Of a stretch of DNA of 7,335 nucleotides, positions 1 through 5,778 are shown piece after piece; the stretch's first letter is position 1, and each line of letters opens with the position of its first letter. Position numbers and translations under genes: made by a program. Source of the stretch: Alphaproteobacteria bacterium (lineage in GTDB: Bacteria > Pseudomonadota > Alphaproteobacteria > SMXP01); assembly GCA_021774995.1 (NCBI GenBank), contig JAJFIM010000215.1:1-7335 (forward strand), read 5' to 3'. A model generated the notes under the pieces. That model made no database searches, was not told where the DNA came from, and saw only the letters and a list, made by a program, of their open reading frames with translations.

Positions 1-1
1 A

Positions 2-352
2 GAGGCGGGGCGTCTGTGCCAATATCTTTTCGATGTGATGTTTGAGAATATGGATGCCTCTCTGAGGGAGATGGGCGTGGGCGATTTGAGCGTCAGTAAA
101 AAAATCAAAGCCATGGCCGAGGCTTTTTACGGCCGGGTCTCCGCTTATGAAGACGGATTGAATGCGGAGGATGCTTCGGTTCTTCCCCAGATTCTTCTGC
201 GCAATCTCTATCGTGATGCGGCGGCGCCGGACGACGTTCTTGAATTAATGGCGCGCTATGTCCGCAGGCAGGAGGTGAGTTTGAGCCAGCAGTCATCCAG
301 CGATTTGACGGCCGGACGCGTGGCGTTCATTGCTCTGGGTGAGGCGGCGTAA
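2..352 (+). CDS. Ubiquinol-cytochrome c chaperone (Cbp3/UQCC1 family), 5'-truncated
   Basis: This is the C-terminal 116 residues of a Cbp3-like chaperone. The frame stays open to the left edge, so the true start lies outside the window; the GTG at 35 and the ATG at 38 are internal codons. The recognisable block is LFDVMFENMDASLREMGVGD followed by SVSKKIKAMAEAFYGR, characteristic of the Ubiq_cyt_C_chap domain. Mitochondrial Cbp3 assists synthesis and assembly of cytochrome b into the bc1 complex; bacterial members are assumed to act in bc1 biogenesis, which is inferred from homology. The remainder is mostly alpha-helical and ends in LGEAA. The TAA stop shares one base with the ATG of the DUF177 gene (TAATG), so the two are probably co-transcribed and translationally coupled. 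Identification is by motif recall, not by a database search. Confidence 0.85.
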   Translation, partial: EAGRLCQYLFDVMFENMDASLREMGVGDLSVSKKIKAMAEAFYGRVSAYEDGLNAEDASVLPQILLRNLYRDAAAPDDVLELMARYVRRQEVSLSQQSSSDLTAGRVAFIALGEAA

Positions 353-951
353 TGTCGTCCCGGCTTCCTCGGCCTGAATTTTCGCGCCTGTTTAATGTCG
401 CGAATCTGAAAACCAAGAAGCGCGTCGCCATTGAGGCCACCGAGGAAGAGTGCCTGATATTGGCTCAGAGAATGAAGGTCTCGCAGGTCAATTGGGTGCG
501 CGCGCAATTGGTGGTTTCGCCTTGGAAGGGGCGCGTCAATGGCGTCTCAGGGGTGGGCGTTCAAGTTGTGGGTCTCCTGGACGCACAGGTCGTGCAGCCA
601 TGCTCAGCCACGTTGGCGTCAGTTTCAGAGCACATAGAAGAAGATATTAAGTATAAATATATCAGTAGTTTAAAAGAAAAAACTGAACAAAAGTATGATA
701 AAGAAATCGACATTCATTTTGAAGAGGATGATCCACCGGAAGATCTGATGGGGGACGAGATCGATCTGGGCGCTCTGGCGGCTGAGGTTTTGGGTTTGTC
801 TATTAATCCTTATCCCCGCAAAGAAGGGGTTCAGTTTAACGCGGACGCGGCGGAGATAACGGGATGCGAACACTTTGACGAAAAACCAGAAAAAGAGCCG
901 GAAAACCACCCTTTCGCGTCGCTCTCAAAATTAAAACCCAACACCGATTAA
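352..951 (+). CDS. DUF177 / YceD family protein
   Basis: A 199-residue protein of the DUF177 (YceD) family. Visible landmarks are VVGLLDAQVVQPCSATL (about 72-88, with Cys84), the acidic DDPPEDLMGDEIDLGALAAE stretch (126-145), NPYPRKEG (152-159) and a C-terminal HPFASLSKLKP (186-196), all at the order expected for alphaproteobacterial members. In E. coli the family member YceD is linked to 23S rRNA accumulation; the exact role here is unknown. The start is well supported: GGTGAGG at 338-344 lies 7 bases before the ATG, which overlaps the preceding stop by one base. Residues 97-124 (KYKYISSLKEKTEQKYDKEI and flanks) are lysine-rich and encoded by unusually AT-rich DNA, replacing the acidic variable linker usual in the family. 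The protein is soluble, with no signal peptide or membrane segment. Placement just before plsX matches the conserved family context. Confidence 0.85.
   Translation: MSSRLPRPEFSRLFNVANLKTKKRVAIEATEEECLILAQRMKVSQVNWVRAQLVVSPWKGRVNGVSGVGVQVVGLLDAQVVQPCSATLASVSEHIEEDIKYKYISSLKEKTEQKYDKEIDIHFEEDDPPEDLMGDEIDLGALAAEVLGLSINPYPRKEGVQFNADAAEITGCEHFDEKPEKEPENHPFASLSKLKPNTD
640..727 (+). other. AT-rich patch inside the DUF177 gene
   Basis: Between 641 and 720 only 16 of 80 bases are G or C (20%), while the surrounding genes are clearly GC-rich. The patch is in frame and encodes the lysine- and tyrosine-rich linker between the conserved QPCSATL block and the DDPPEDL block of the DUF177 protein. It causes no frameshift, and conserved motifs on both sides are intact. 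It may be a fast-evolving linker or a small in-frame insertion; the sequence alone does not decide. Confidence 0.7.
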
Positions 952-1038
952 AGGTATCACGCCTGTGTTATTTGATGGGATTAGTCTTGGTGCGGGAGGG
1001 CGAATTTCAGTAAACTATTGTACCTGGAGCGCAAATCG

Positions 1039-1076
1039 GTATGGTCCGCGTCACAGGTCCATACTTTTGCCGGACC
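1039..1076 (+). repeat. Overlapping, mutually exclusive inverted repeats in the plsX leader
   Basis: GTATGG (1039-1044) can pair with CCATAC (1059-1064); the stem continues past a T-T mismatch with CC (1046-1047) against GG (1056-1057), leaving an 8-base loop. Alternatively GGTCC (1056-1060) pairs with GGACC (1072-1076) across an 11-base loop, or GGTCCG (1043-1048) pairs with CGGACC (1071-1076). These structures share bases and cannot form together. They lie 29 to 66 bases before the chosen plsX start, so they could be an operator or an RNA switch. Function is inference; the pairing is seen directly. Confidence 0.45.
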
Positions 1077-1104
1077 GGTTCTCCTCAAGGACGCTTACTG
1101 CATC

Positions 1105-2211
1105 GTGACAAGTCGTTTGACCATATCAATTGACGCCATGGGCGGGGACAATGCCCCGGGAATCGTTGTGGCGGGCGCCGAACTGTTTTTGCGGCAATAT
1201 CCAGGGGTGCATCTGTTGTTGTTTGGCGACAAGGAGCAATTGGAACCGCTTCTGGCGTCGGCGCCGCTTCTGGCGGCGGCGAGTGAGATTTTCCACACGG
1301 ATGAAGCGGTCAGCATGAGTGACAAGCCGGGGCAGGTTTTGCGCAAAGGCCGTCAAACCAGTATGTGGCTGGCTATAGATGCGGTAAAGCAGGGGCGCGC
1401 CGAGGCGGTCGTTTCGGCGGGAAATACTGGCGCGCTGATGGCTCTGGCAAAGTTTCAACTGCGCACAATGGCGGGTATCGATCGCCCTGCTCTCGGGACC
1501 GTCTGGCCTAAAAAGATAGGTCAGTGCGTGGTGCTTGATGTAGGCGCTAATGTTGAGGCGAGCGCCAAACAGCTTGCTGATTTTGCTATTTTGGGATGGG
1601 CTTTCGCCAGTACTGTTTTGGCTAAGTCAAATCCGGCTATCGCCATATTGAATATTGGATCGGAGGAACTCAAAGGTCCCGACGCCTTGCGGGAAGCCGC
1701 CGCAATCTTGCGCGATGAACGCCTGGGGCTTAATTTTGTCGGCTTCGTCGAAGGAGATGACCTCACAACGGGAAGCGCTGATGTGGTGGTCACGGACGGA
1801 TTTACCGGCAATGTCGCCTTAAAAACCGCTGAAGGGACGGCGCGGTTGCTTGCCTATTATATGCGTGATGCGTTTAACGGGTCTTTGGTATCGCGTCTGG
1901 GCGCTTTCCTCGCCGCCGGCGCTTTTAGAAAACTGAGAGATAGAATGGACCCAAGCCGCGTGAATGGCGGCGTGTTTTTGGGGTTGAATGGCGTTGTTGT
2001 GAAAAGTCATGGCGGCGCCGACGATACCGGTTTTGCCAGTGCATTGGATCTGGCGGCAAATCTGGCGGGGAGTGAGTTTTCGTCCAAAATTTCAGAATCT
2101 CTGGTTCGGCTCAACAGTCAACTGGATCAAGGTCAACAAGCCGATAGCGCGCCGGAAAACGATGCGGACGGGGATATCAACACAGGGATTACGGCGGCGC
2201 AGCGCATATGA
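1105..2211 (+). CDS. plsX: Phosphate acyltransferase PlsX
   Basis: PlsX converts acyl-ACP and phosphate into acyl-phosphate, the acyl donor for PlsY in phosphatidic acid synthesis; it is a peripheral membrane enzyme. The 368-residue product carries the family blocks in order: IDAMGGD (9-15), SAGNTGA (104-110), LDVGAN (144-149), NIGSEELKG (183-191), VVTDGFTGN (228-236) and KSHGGAD (300-306). The chosen GTG start places four residues before LTISIDAMGGD, as usual in the family; AAGGA at 1087-1091 is a possible but rather distant ribosome site. TTG at 1117 is an alternative, and the frame is open back to TTG 1018, but those extra 29 residues look non-coding. The polar tail (about 342-368) is slightly longer than typical. 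The last four bases overlap the fabH start (ATGA), indicating translational coupling. Confidence 0.96.
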   Translation: MTSRLTISIDAMGGDNAPGIVVAGAELFLRQYPGVHLLLFGDKEQLEPLLASAPLLAAASEIFHTDEAVSMSDKPGQVLRKGRQTSMWLAIDAVKQGRAEAVVSAGNTGALMALAKFQLRTMAGIDRPALGTVWPKKIGQCVVLDVGANVEASAKQLADFAILGWAFASTVLAKSNPAIAILNIGSEELKGPDALREAAAILRDERLGLNFVGFVEGDDLTTGSADVVVTDGFTGNVALKTAEGTARLLAYYMRDAFNGSLVSRLGAFLAAGAFRKLRDRMDPSRVNGGVFLGLNGVVVKSHGGADDTGFASALDLAANLAGSEFSSKISESLVRLNSQLDQGQQADSAPENDADGDINTGITAAQRI

Positions 2212-3179
2212 TTAGATCAGTACTCAAAGGGTGTGGCAGTTACCTGCCTGAAAAAGTCATCACCAATGACGATTTAGCTAAATTTGTGGATACCAGTGAT
2301 GAGTGGATTTCAACGCGGACCGGCATCAGACAACGATACATGGCCGCTGAGGGGGAATTAACCTCGGACCTAGCGCTGCATGCGGCTGAAGGGGCGCTAA
2401 GCGATGCGGGGCTGACCCCGGCGGATATTGATCTGGTTATTGTCGGGACCACCACGCCTGACCGAACTCTGCCCGCCACGGCGGCCATTCTTCAAGATAG
2501 GTTGGGCATGAGCCACGGCGCCGCATTTGATGTGCAGGCCGTCTGCTCAGGCTTTATCTATGGCCTGGCGGTTGCGGACAATTTCTTGAAAGCAGGGCAG
2601 CACCGCAACGCCCTTGTGATCGGCGCCGAGACACTGACGCGCATCCTCGATTGGGAAGATCGCAACACGTCCGTCCTGTTTGGAGATGGGGCGGGAGCCG
2701 TTGTGCTATGCGCCGAGGAGAGCGCCGGCGCAAAAACCGATCGCGGGATTTTGTCCACCTATCTGCGTTGCGACGGCCGTCTGAACAAGCTGATCACCTC
2801 CGATGGCGGCGTCTCCGAAACCCGCTCCACGGGATATATCCGTATGGAAGGCCGGGAGGTTTTCCGCAACGCCGTCACAAATATCGCCGAAGCGATCGAG
2901 GTCGCCTTGTCTGATGCGGATTTAAGCATTGCGGATGTGGATTGGTTTGTGCCCCATCAGGCGAATATCCGAATTCTCAACGCCACGGCGAAAAGGCTTG
3001 GAATTCCTGAAGAAAAAGTGGTCGTGACCATTGCCCAGCATGGCAATACCTCTTCCGCCTCGGTGCCTTTGGCCTTCGATGCGGCGGTGAAAGACGGACG
3101 GATTAAAAAAGGCGATCTGGTCCTGTTTGAGGCCATGGGTGGCGGTCTGACCTGGGGCAGCGCCTTGGTGCGACTTTAG
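2208..3179 (+). CDS. fabH: Beta-ketoacyl-ACP synthase III (FabH)
   Basis: FabH condenses an acyl-CoA primer, usually acetyl-CoA, with malonyl-ACP and so starts type II fatty acid synthesis in the cytosol. The 323-residue protein has the standard family length and a complete catalytic triad: Cys113 in the DVQAVCSGF block, His250 in PHQAN and Asn280 in HGNTSSAS. Other signatures are DEWISTRTGI (31-40), LFGDGAGAVV (157-166) and the terminal GGGLTWGSALVRL. The ATG overlaps the plsX stop by four bases, and no strong ribosome site precedes it, so translation probably depends on plsX. Substrate range cannot be read from the sequence. Unlike E. coli, fabD, fabG and acpP do not follow; a 147-base gap and ihfA come next, as in many alphaproteobacteria. 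Confidence 0.97.
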   Translation: MIRSVLKGCGSYLPEKVITNDDLAKFVDTSDEWISTRTGIRQRYMAAEGELTSDLALHAAEGALSDAGLTPADIDLVIVGTTTPDRTLPATAAILQDRLGMSHGAAFDVQAVCSGFIYGLAVADNFLKAGQHRNALVIGAETLTRILDWEDRNTSVLFGDGAGAVVLCAEESAGAKTDRGILSTYLRCDGRLNKLITSDGGVSETRSTGYIRMEGREVFRNAVTNIAEAIEVALSDADLSIADVDWFVPHQANIRILNATAKRLGIPEEKVVVTIAQHGNTSSASVPLAFDAAVKDGRIKKGDLVLFEAMGGGLTWGSALVRL

Positions 3180-3268
3180 CGAAGGACGCCTTACTTTCCT
3201 TACCTGCCCAATACTCACAGAGATCCCGCTCACCTTCTTGTTTTCTTTGAACTAATTCCTTCTCGATG

Positions 3269-3298
3269 TTGACGTAAGACGCTTCATCAGCGTACCCT
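3269..3298 (+). promoter_or_regulatory. Candidate sigma-70 type promoter for ihfA-merR
   Basis: TTGACG (3269-3274) matches the -35 consensus well and is separated by 18 bases from TACCCT (3293-3298), a weak -10 that keeps only the first two and last consensus bases. Alphaproteobacterial housekeeping promoters often combine a good TTG-type -35 with a poor -10. The element lies in the 147-base gap between fabH and ihfA, which otherwise holds pyrimidine-rich sequence, no ORF and no convincing terminator after fabH. The predicted leader to the ihfA ATG is about 20 bases. Confidence 0.4.
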
Positions 3299-3326
3299 TG
3301 GCGGTCTAGAGGAAGGGCAGGATTAT

Positions 3327-3623
3327 ATGAGCAAGAACACCGTCACCCGCGCTCATCTCAGCGAGGCAGTTTACAAAGAGGTGGGGCTTTCACGAAACGA
3401 ATCAACCCAATTGGTTGAAACGGTTCTGGAAGAGGTTGCATCCTGTTTGTCGCACGGGGAAAACGTTAAACTTTCCTCTTTTGGATCGTTCCTGGTCCGG
3501 CAAAAAGGCGGGCGTATGGGCCGCAATCCGAAAACAGGTGAGGCTGTGCCGATAAAACCACGCCGCGTCTTGGTATTTCGCCCCTCTAATGTGCTCAAAG
3601 ATATGGTAGACAATAAGACCTAG
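3327..3623 (+). CDS. ihfA: Integration host factor subunit alpha
   Basis: IHF is a heterodimer (IhfA/IhfB) that binds specific sites in the minor groove and bends DNA sharply, acting in recombination, replication and transcription. The 98-residue product has the HU/IHF fold: dimerising helices (about 7-43), the VKLSSFGSF core (47-55), and the DNA-binding arm with GRNPKTGEAVPI (65-76), where Pro68 is the intercalating residue. The TVTRAHLSEAVYKEVGLSR start and the PRRVLVFRPSNVLK ending identify alpha rather than beta or HU. The ATG is preceded by AGGAAGG at 3310-3316, a strong ribosome site. The regulator gene follows after 21 bases, consistent with an operon, and the ihfA-MerR pairing after fabH is a familiar alphaproteobacterial order. 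No clear autoregulatory IHF site was found upstream. Confidence 0.95.
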   Translation: MSKNTVTRAHLSEAVYKEVGLSRNESTQLVETVLEEVASCLSHGENVKLSSFGSFLVRQKGGRMGRNPKTGEAVPIKPRRVLVFRPSNVLKDMVDNKT

Positions 3624-3644
3624 CCGATTCTTTGAACCCATAAT

Positions 3645-4163
3645 ATGAGCCTGTTCATGAGCACTCGGAAATCCGCGCAAGCATTCAAAACCATTAGTGA
3701 AGTCGCTGACACGTTAGACGTGCCGCAGCATGTTCTGCGGTTTTGGGAGAGCAAGTTTTCTCACGTAAAGCCTATGAAGCGCGGGGGAGGGCGCCGTTAT
3801 TATCGACCCGATGACGTCGACCTGTTGCGGGGCATTCGCACGCTGCTCTATCACGACGGCTTCACCATCAAAGGCGTTCAGAAAGTATTTCGAGATCGCG
3901 GCGTGCGCTTCGTTATTGATACCGGCCGGCCAGGCGGCGAGCGTCCGGTATTGGCTAAGGAAATCTCAGGGCAAAAACCACTCAGCTATGACGACGCAAA
4001 GGCCAGCGCGTCATCCAAGAGTGACAGCGCCGCGGCGCTTAATGGTGGGGAGCAATCTTTGAGCGCTGGCCAGCATAATAGGCTCCGCGACGTTTTGACG
4101 GAATTGCTGGAGCTGAAAAACCTCGTTGAAGCGACGCGCGGCGCTGAAACGCTGAAACGCTGA
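3645..4163 (+). CDS. MerR family transcriptional regulator
   Basis: A 172-residue regulator with an N-terminal MerR winged helix. The helix-turn-helix is TISEVADTLDVPQHVLRFWE (16-35) and the wing is MKRGGGRRYYRPDDVDLLRG (44-63), followed by the helix TIKGVQKVF (74-82). The middle (about 92-142) is low-complexity, rich in Ser, Ala, Gly and Lys, and probably disordered; 145-165 is a leucine-rich helix suited to dimerisation. No cysteines are present, so metal sensing of the MerR/CueR type is not indicated, and the ligand is unknown. Two in-frame starts compete: ATG 3645 and ATG 3657 (four residues shorter); neither has a good ribosome site. It follows ihfA by 21 bases and is likely co-transcribed. 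The stop codon lies within a three-copy 8-base tandem repeat. Confidence 0.9.
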   Translation: MSLFMSTRKSAQAFKTISEVADTLDVPQHVLRFWESKFSHVKPMKRGGGRRYYRPDDVDLLRGIRTLLYHDGFTIKGVQKVFRDRGVRFVIDTGRPGGERPVLAKEISGQKPLSYDDAKASASSKSDSAAALNGGEQSLSAGQHNRLRDVLTELLELKNLVEATRGAETLKR

Positions 4164-4166
4164 AAC
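4143..4166 (+). repeat. Perfect 3 x 8-base tandem repeat across the regulator stop codon
   Basis: Three exact copies of GCTGAAAC run head to tail and encode the last six residues (AETLKR) plus the TGA of the MerR-type gene. The unit is not a multiple of three, so loss of one copy would shift the frame. By reading it through, loss of one copy would replace the TGA and extend the protein to a TAG at 4218-4220 in the tRNA promoter; gain of a copy would keep the same stop. A partial copy (GCTGAAA) sits upstream at 4112-4118. Confidence 0.85.
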
Positions 4167-4190
4167 GTTTTTTCGCACGCCTTAAAGACA

Positions 4191-4220
4191 TTGCCCTGGA
4201 TGCGCCCTCTCGTCTATAGT
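4191..4220 (+). promoter_or_regulatory. Promoter of tRNA-Pro with GC-rich discriminator
   Basis: TTGCCC (4191-4196) and TATAGT (4215-4220) are separated by 18 bases; the -10 matches consensus at five of six positions and the -35 at four of six. An alternating GC run (4221-4228) follows directly at the discriminator and predicted start site. GC-rich discriminators are typical of stable-RNA promoters under stringent (ppGpp/DksA) control, which is inferred here. The mature tRNA begins about 29 bases after the predicted start. Confidence 0.65.
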
Positions 4221-4255
4221 GCGCGCGCTTTCAAGGGGCATTCATCGGAAAAGAT

Positions 4256-4332
<77 letters not shown>

Positions 4333-4359
4333 TTTTCTGAACCTTTGTTCACGTCTTCG

Positions 4360-4566
4360 TCACCCCGCCAGAGGTGCGTGGATCCAGGTGAGCAGGGACT
4401 TGGCGGGGAAGGCCCATCCAACACCGGCGATGGCGTAATAGGCGAGTTGGACCAGCCAGTGGTCGGGGATGTAGGTGACGGCCACATAAACACCGGCGAG
4501 CGCATAGACGGCGAGGCCGACGATCAACAGGGCCATGCCAAAGATTTTGCGATTTCGTATTCCCAT
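4360..4566 (-). CDS. DUF2842 family small membrane protein
   Basis: A 68-residue protein of unknown function that matches the alphaproteobacterial DUF2842 pattern: a short basic N-terminus (MGIRNRK), a first membrane helix (about 8-31), a polar turn (YIPDHW) and a second helix (about 38-55) ending in the GWAFPAKSLLTWI signature. It is predicted to sit in the inner membrane with two passes. The start at 4566 gives the family's normal length and has a weak AAGAG upstream. In-frame ATGs at 4581 and 4623 would add 5 or 19 residues (KSRGRPNNKMVQER region) and are less likely. The gene is convergent with tRNA-Pro (27 bases between ends) and divergent from ctaA. The proximity to heme A synthase hints at, but does not prove, a respiratory membrane role. 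Confidence 0.75.
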   Translation of the reverse strand: MGIRNRKIFGMALLIVGLAVYALAGVYVAVTYIPDHWLVQLAYYAIAGVGWAFPAKSLLTWIHAPLAG

Positions 4567-4674
4567 GCGCTCTTGAACCATCTTGTTATTTGGCCGACCC
4601 CGTGATTTATGAAGACCGGCCATGCTGGCGCTTGGGTTTAGACCAAAATAACAAAGATGAGAAGAAGCCGGACG

Positions 4675-5778
4675 ATGTTTAATTTTCTTCCCCTGGAGGT
4701 GGATGAGGGCGCGCGCCGGCGGGTTGCGCGGTGGCTTCTTATCGCGGGTTTTCTGATTGCCGCCATGGTGGTGGTGGGCGGCGCCACGCGGCTCACTGAT
4801 TCAGGCCTGTCAATTACCGAATGGAAACCGGTTACCGGTATTTTGCCGCCCTTAAGCGAGACGCACTGGATTGAGGAATTCACGAAATACAAGACCATTC
4901 CAGAATATGAACTGGTTAATAAGGGCATGGATCTGGCGGCGTTCAAATCCATTTACTGGTGGGAGTGGGGCCACCGGTTTTTAGGCAGGCTCATCGGCTT
5001 CGTTTTCTTTCTGCCTATGGTTTACTTCATGGCCACGCGCCAGGTGGCGCGCTCCATGGCCCCTAAATTGATCACCATGTTTATCCTTGGCGGGGCGCAA
5101 GGCGCGCTTGGCTGGTTCATGGTGCAAAGCGGCCTGTCCGACCGGGTTGACGTCAGCCAATATCGTCTGGCGGCGCATCTGGGGGCGGCGTTCCTTATCT
5201 ACGCTTATATACTTTGGATCGCGATGGATCTTATTCTGGGCCGGGAAGGCGCGCCGCCGGCGGCGAAGCGCACCAATGAATCACCTCTCTATAAAGGCGG
5301 ACTGGTCATTGCCGGTTTGATTTATCTGCAAGTTATTCTTGGCGGCTTTGTTGCCGGTCTGCGCGCCGGTCACGCCTATAACACCTGGCCTTTGATGGAT
5401 GGGGGATTTATTCCAAGCGGCTATTTCTTTTTATCTCCCTGGCCCCTCAACTTTTTTGAAAATATTGCCGCCGTTCAATTCAACCACCGGCTTGTGGGCT
5501 ATGTCATTTTTGCTGCTGTGGGGCTGCTGGTCGCGACTGCGCGCAAGCAGGCGATCAGTGCGCCAGTTCGCACGGCGCTATACGTGTTGGTTGGCGTAGT
5601 CTTGGCGCAGATTGCTTTGGGTATATGGACATTGCTGGCGGTCGTGCCGCTGGCTTTGGGTCTGGCGCATCAGGCGGGGGCGTTGGCGGCTTTCACGATC
5701 AGCCTGACGTTTGTGCAGATGGTTCGGCATGATGTCTCCGATGAGCGCGAACCATCTTTAACCTATACCGCTCCATGA
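4675..5778 (+). CDS. ctaA: Heme A synthase (COX15/CtaA, alphaproteobacterial type)
   Basis: CtaA oxidises the C8 methyl of heme O to a formyl group, giving heme A for aa3-type cytochrome oxidase, in the inner membrane. Numbered from ATG 4657, the product has about eight hydrophobic helices and the four expected heme-ligand histidines: His106 (WEWGHRFLGR), His174 (LAAHLGAA), His277 (QFNHRLVGY) and His338 (LAHQAGA). VVVGGATRLTDSGLSITEWK (38-57) and GGFVAGLRAGHAYNTWPLMD (229-248) are strong family blocks. The start at 4675 (367 residues, beginning MFNFLPLEV) is preferred because GAAG at 4664-4667 precedes it at good spacing; ATG 4657 would add six basic residues. It is divergent from the DUF2842 gene. 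The stop overlaps the following SDR gene by four bases, suggesting coupled translation. No cox genes are present in the window. Confidence 0.95.
   Translation: MFNFLPLEVDEGARRRVARWLLIAGFLIAAMVVVGGATRLTDSGLSITEWKPVTGILPPLSETHWIEEFTKYKTIPEYELVNKGMDLAAFKSIYWWEWGHRFLGRLIGFVFFLPMVYFMATRQVARSMAPKLITMFILGGAQGALGWFMVQSGLSDRVDVSQYRLAAHLGAAFLIYAYILWIAMDLILGREGAPPAAKRTNESPLYKGGLVIAGLIYLQVILGGFVAGLRAGHAYNTWPLMDGGFIPSGYFFLSPWPLNFFENIAAVQFNHRLVGYVIFAAVGLLVATARKQAISAPVRTALYVLVGVVLAQIALGIWTLLAVVPLALGLAHQAGALAAFTISLTFVQMVRHDVSDEREPSLTYTAP

Noticed and set aside
940..969. AACAC/GTGTT inverted repeat at the end of the DUF177 gene as a terminator
   Set aside because: The stem is five base pairs with a 20-base loop and no T-run.
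1018..1104. Upstream extension of plsX from TTG 1018
   Set aside because: The 29 extra residues show no family resemblance, and known PlsX proteins begin a few residues before IDAMGGD.
3285..3300. Possible IHF autoregulatory site upstream of ihfA
   Set aside because: ATCAG is present but the first consensus base and the spacing to the TTR half do not fit WATCARNNNNTTR.
4163..4176. T-run after the MerR-type gene as a terminator
   Set aside because: The six-T run is preceded only by a short AAACGTTT palindrome, not by a GC-rich hairpin.
4338..4351. TGAAC/GTTCA hairpin between tRNA-Pro and the DUF2842 gene as a terminator
   Set aside because: The stem is only five base pairs, AT-rich, and no T-run follows on either strand.
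4345..4605. 86-codon plus-strand frame opposite the DUF2842 gene
   Set aside because: It is glycine- and aspartate-rich low-complexity sequence, has no ribosome site and mirrors a minus-strand gene with clear family features.
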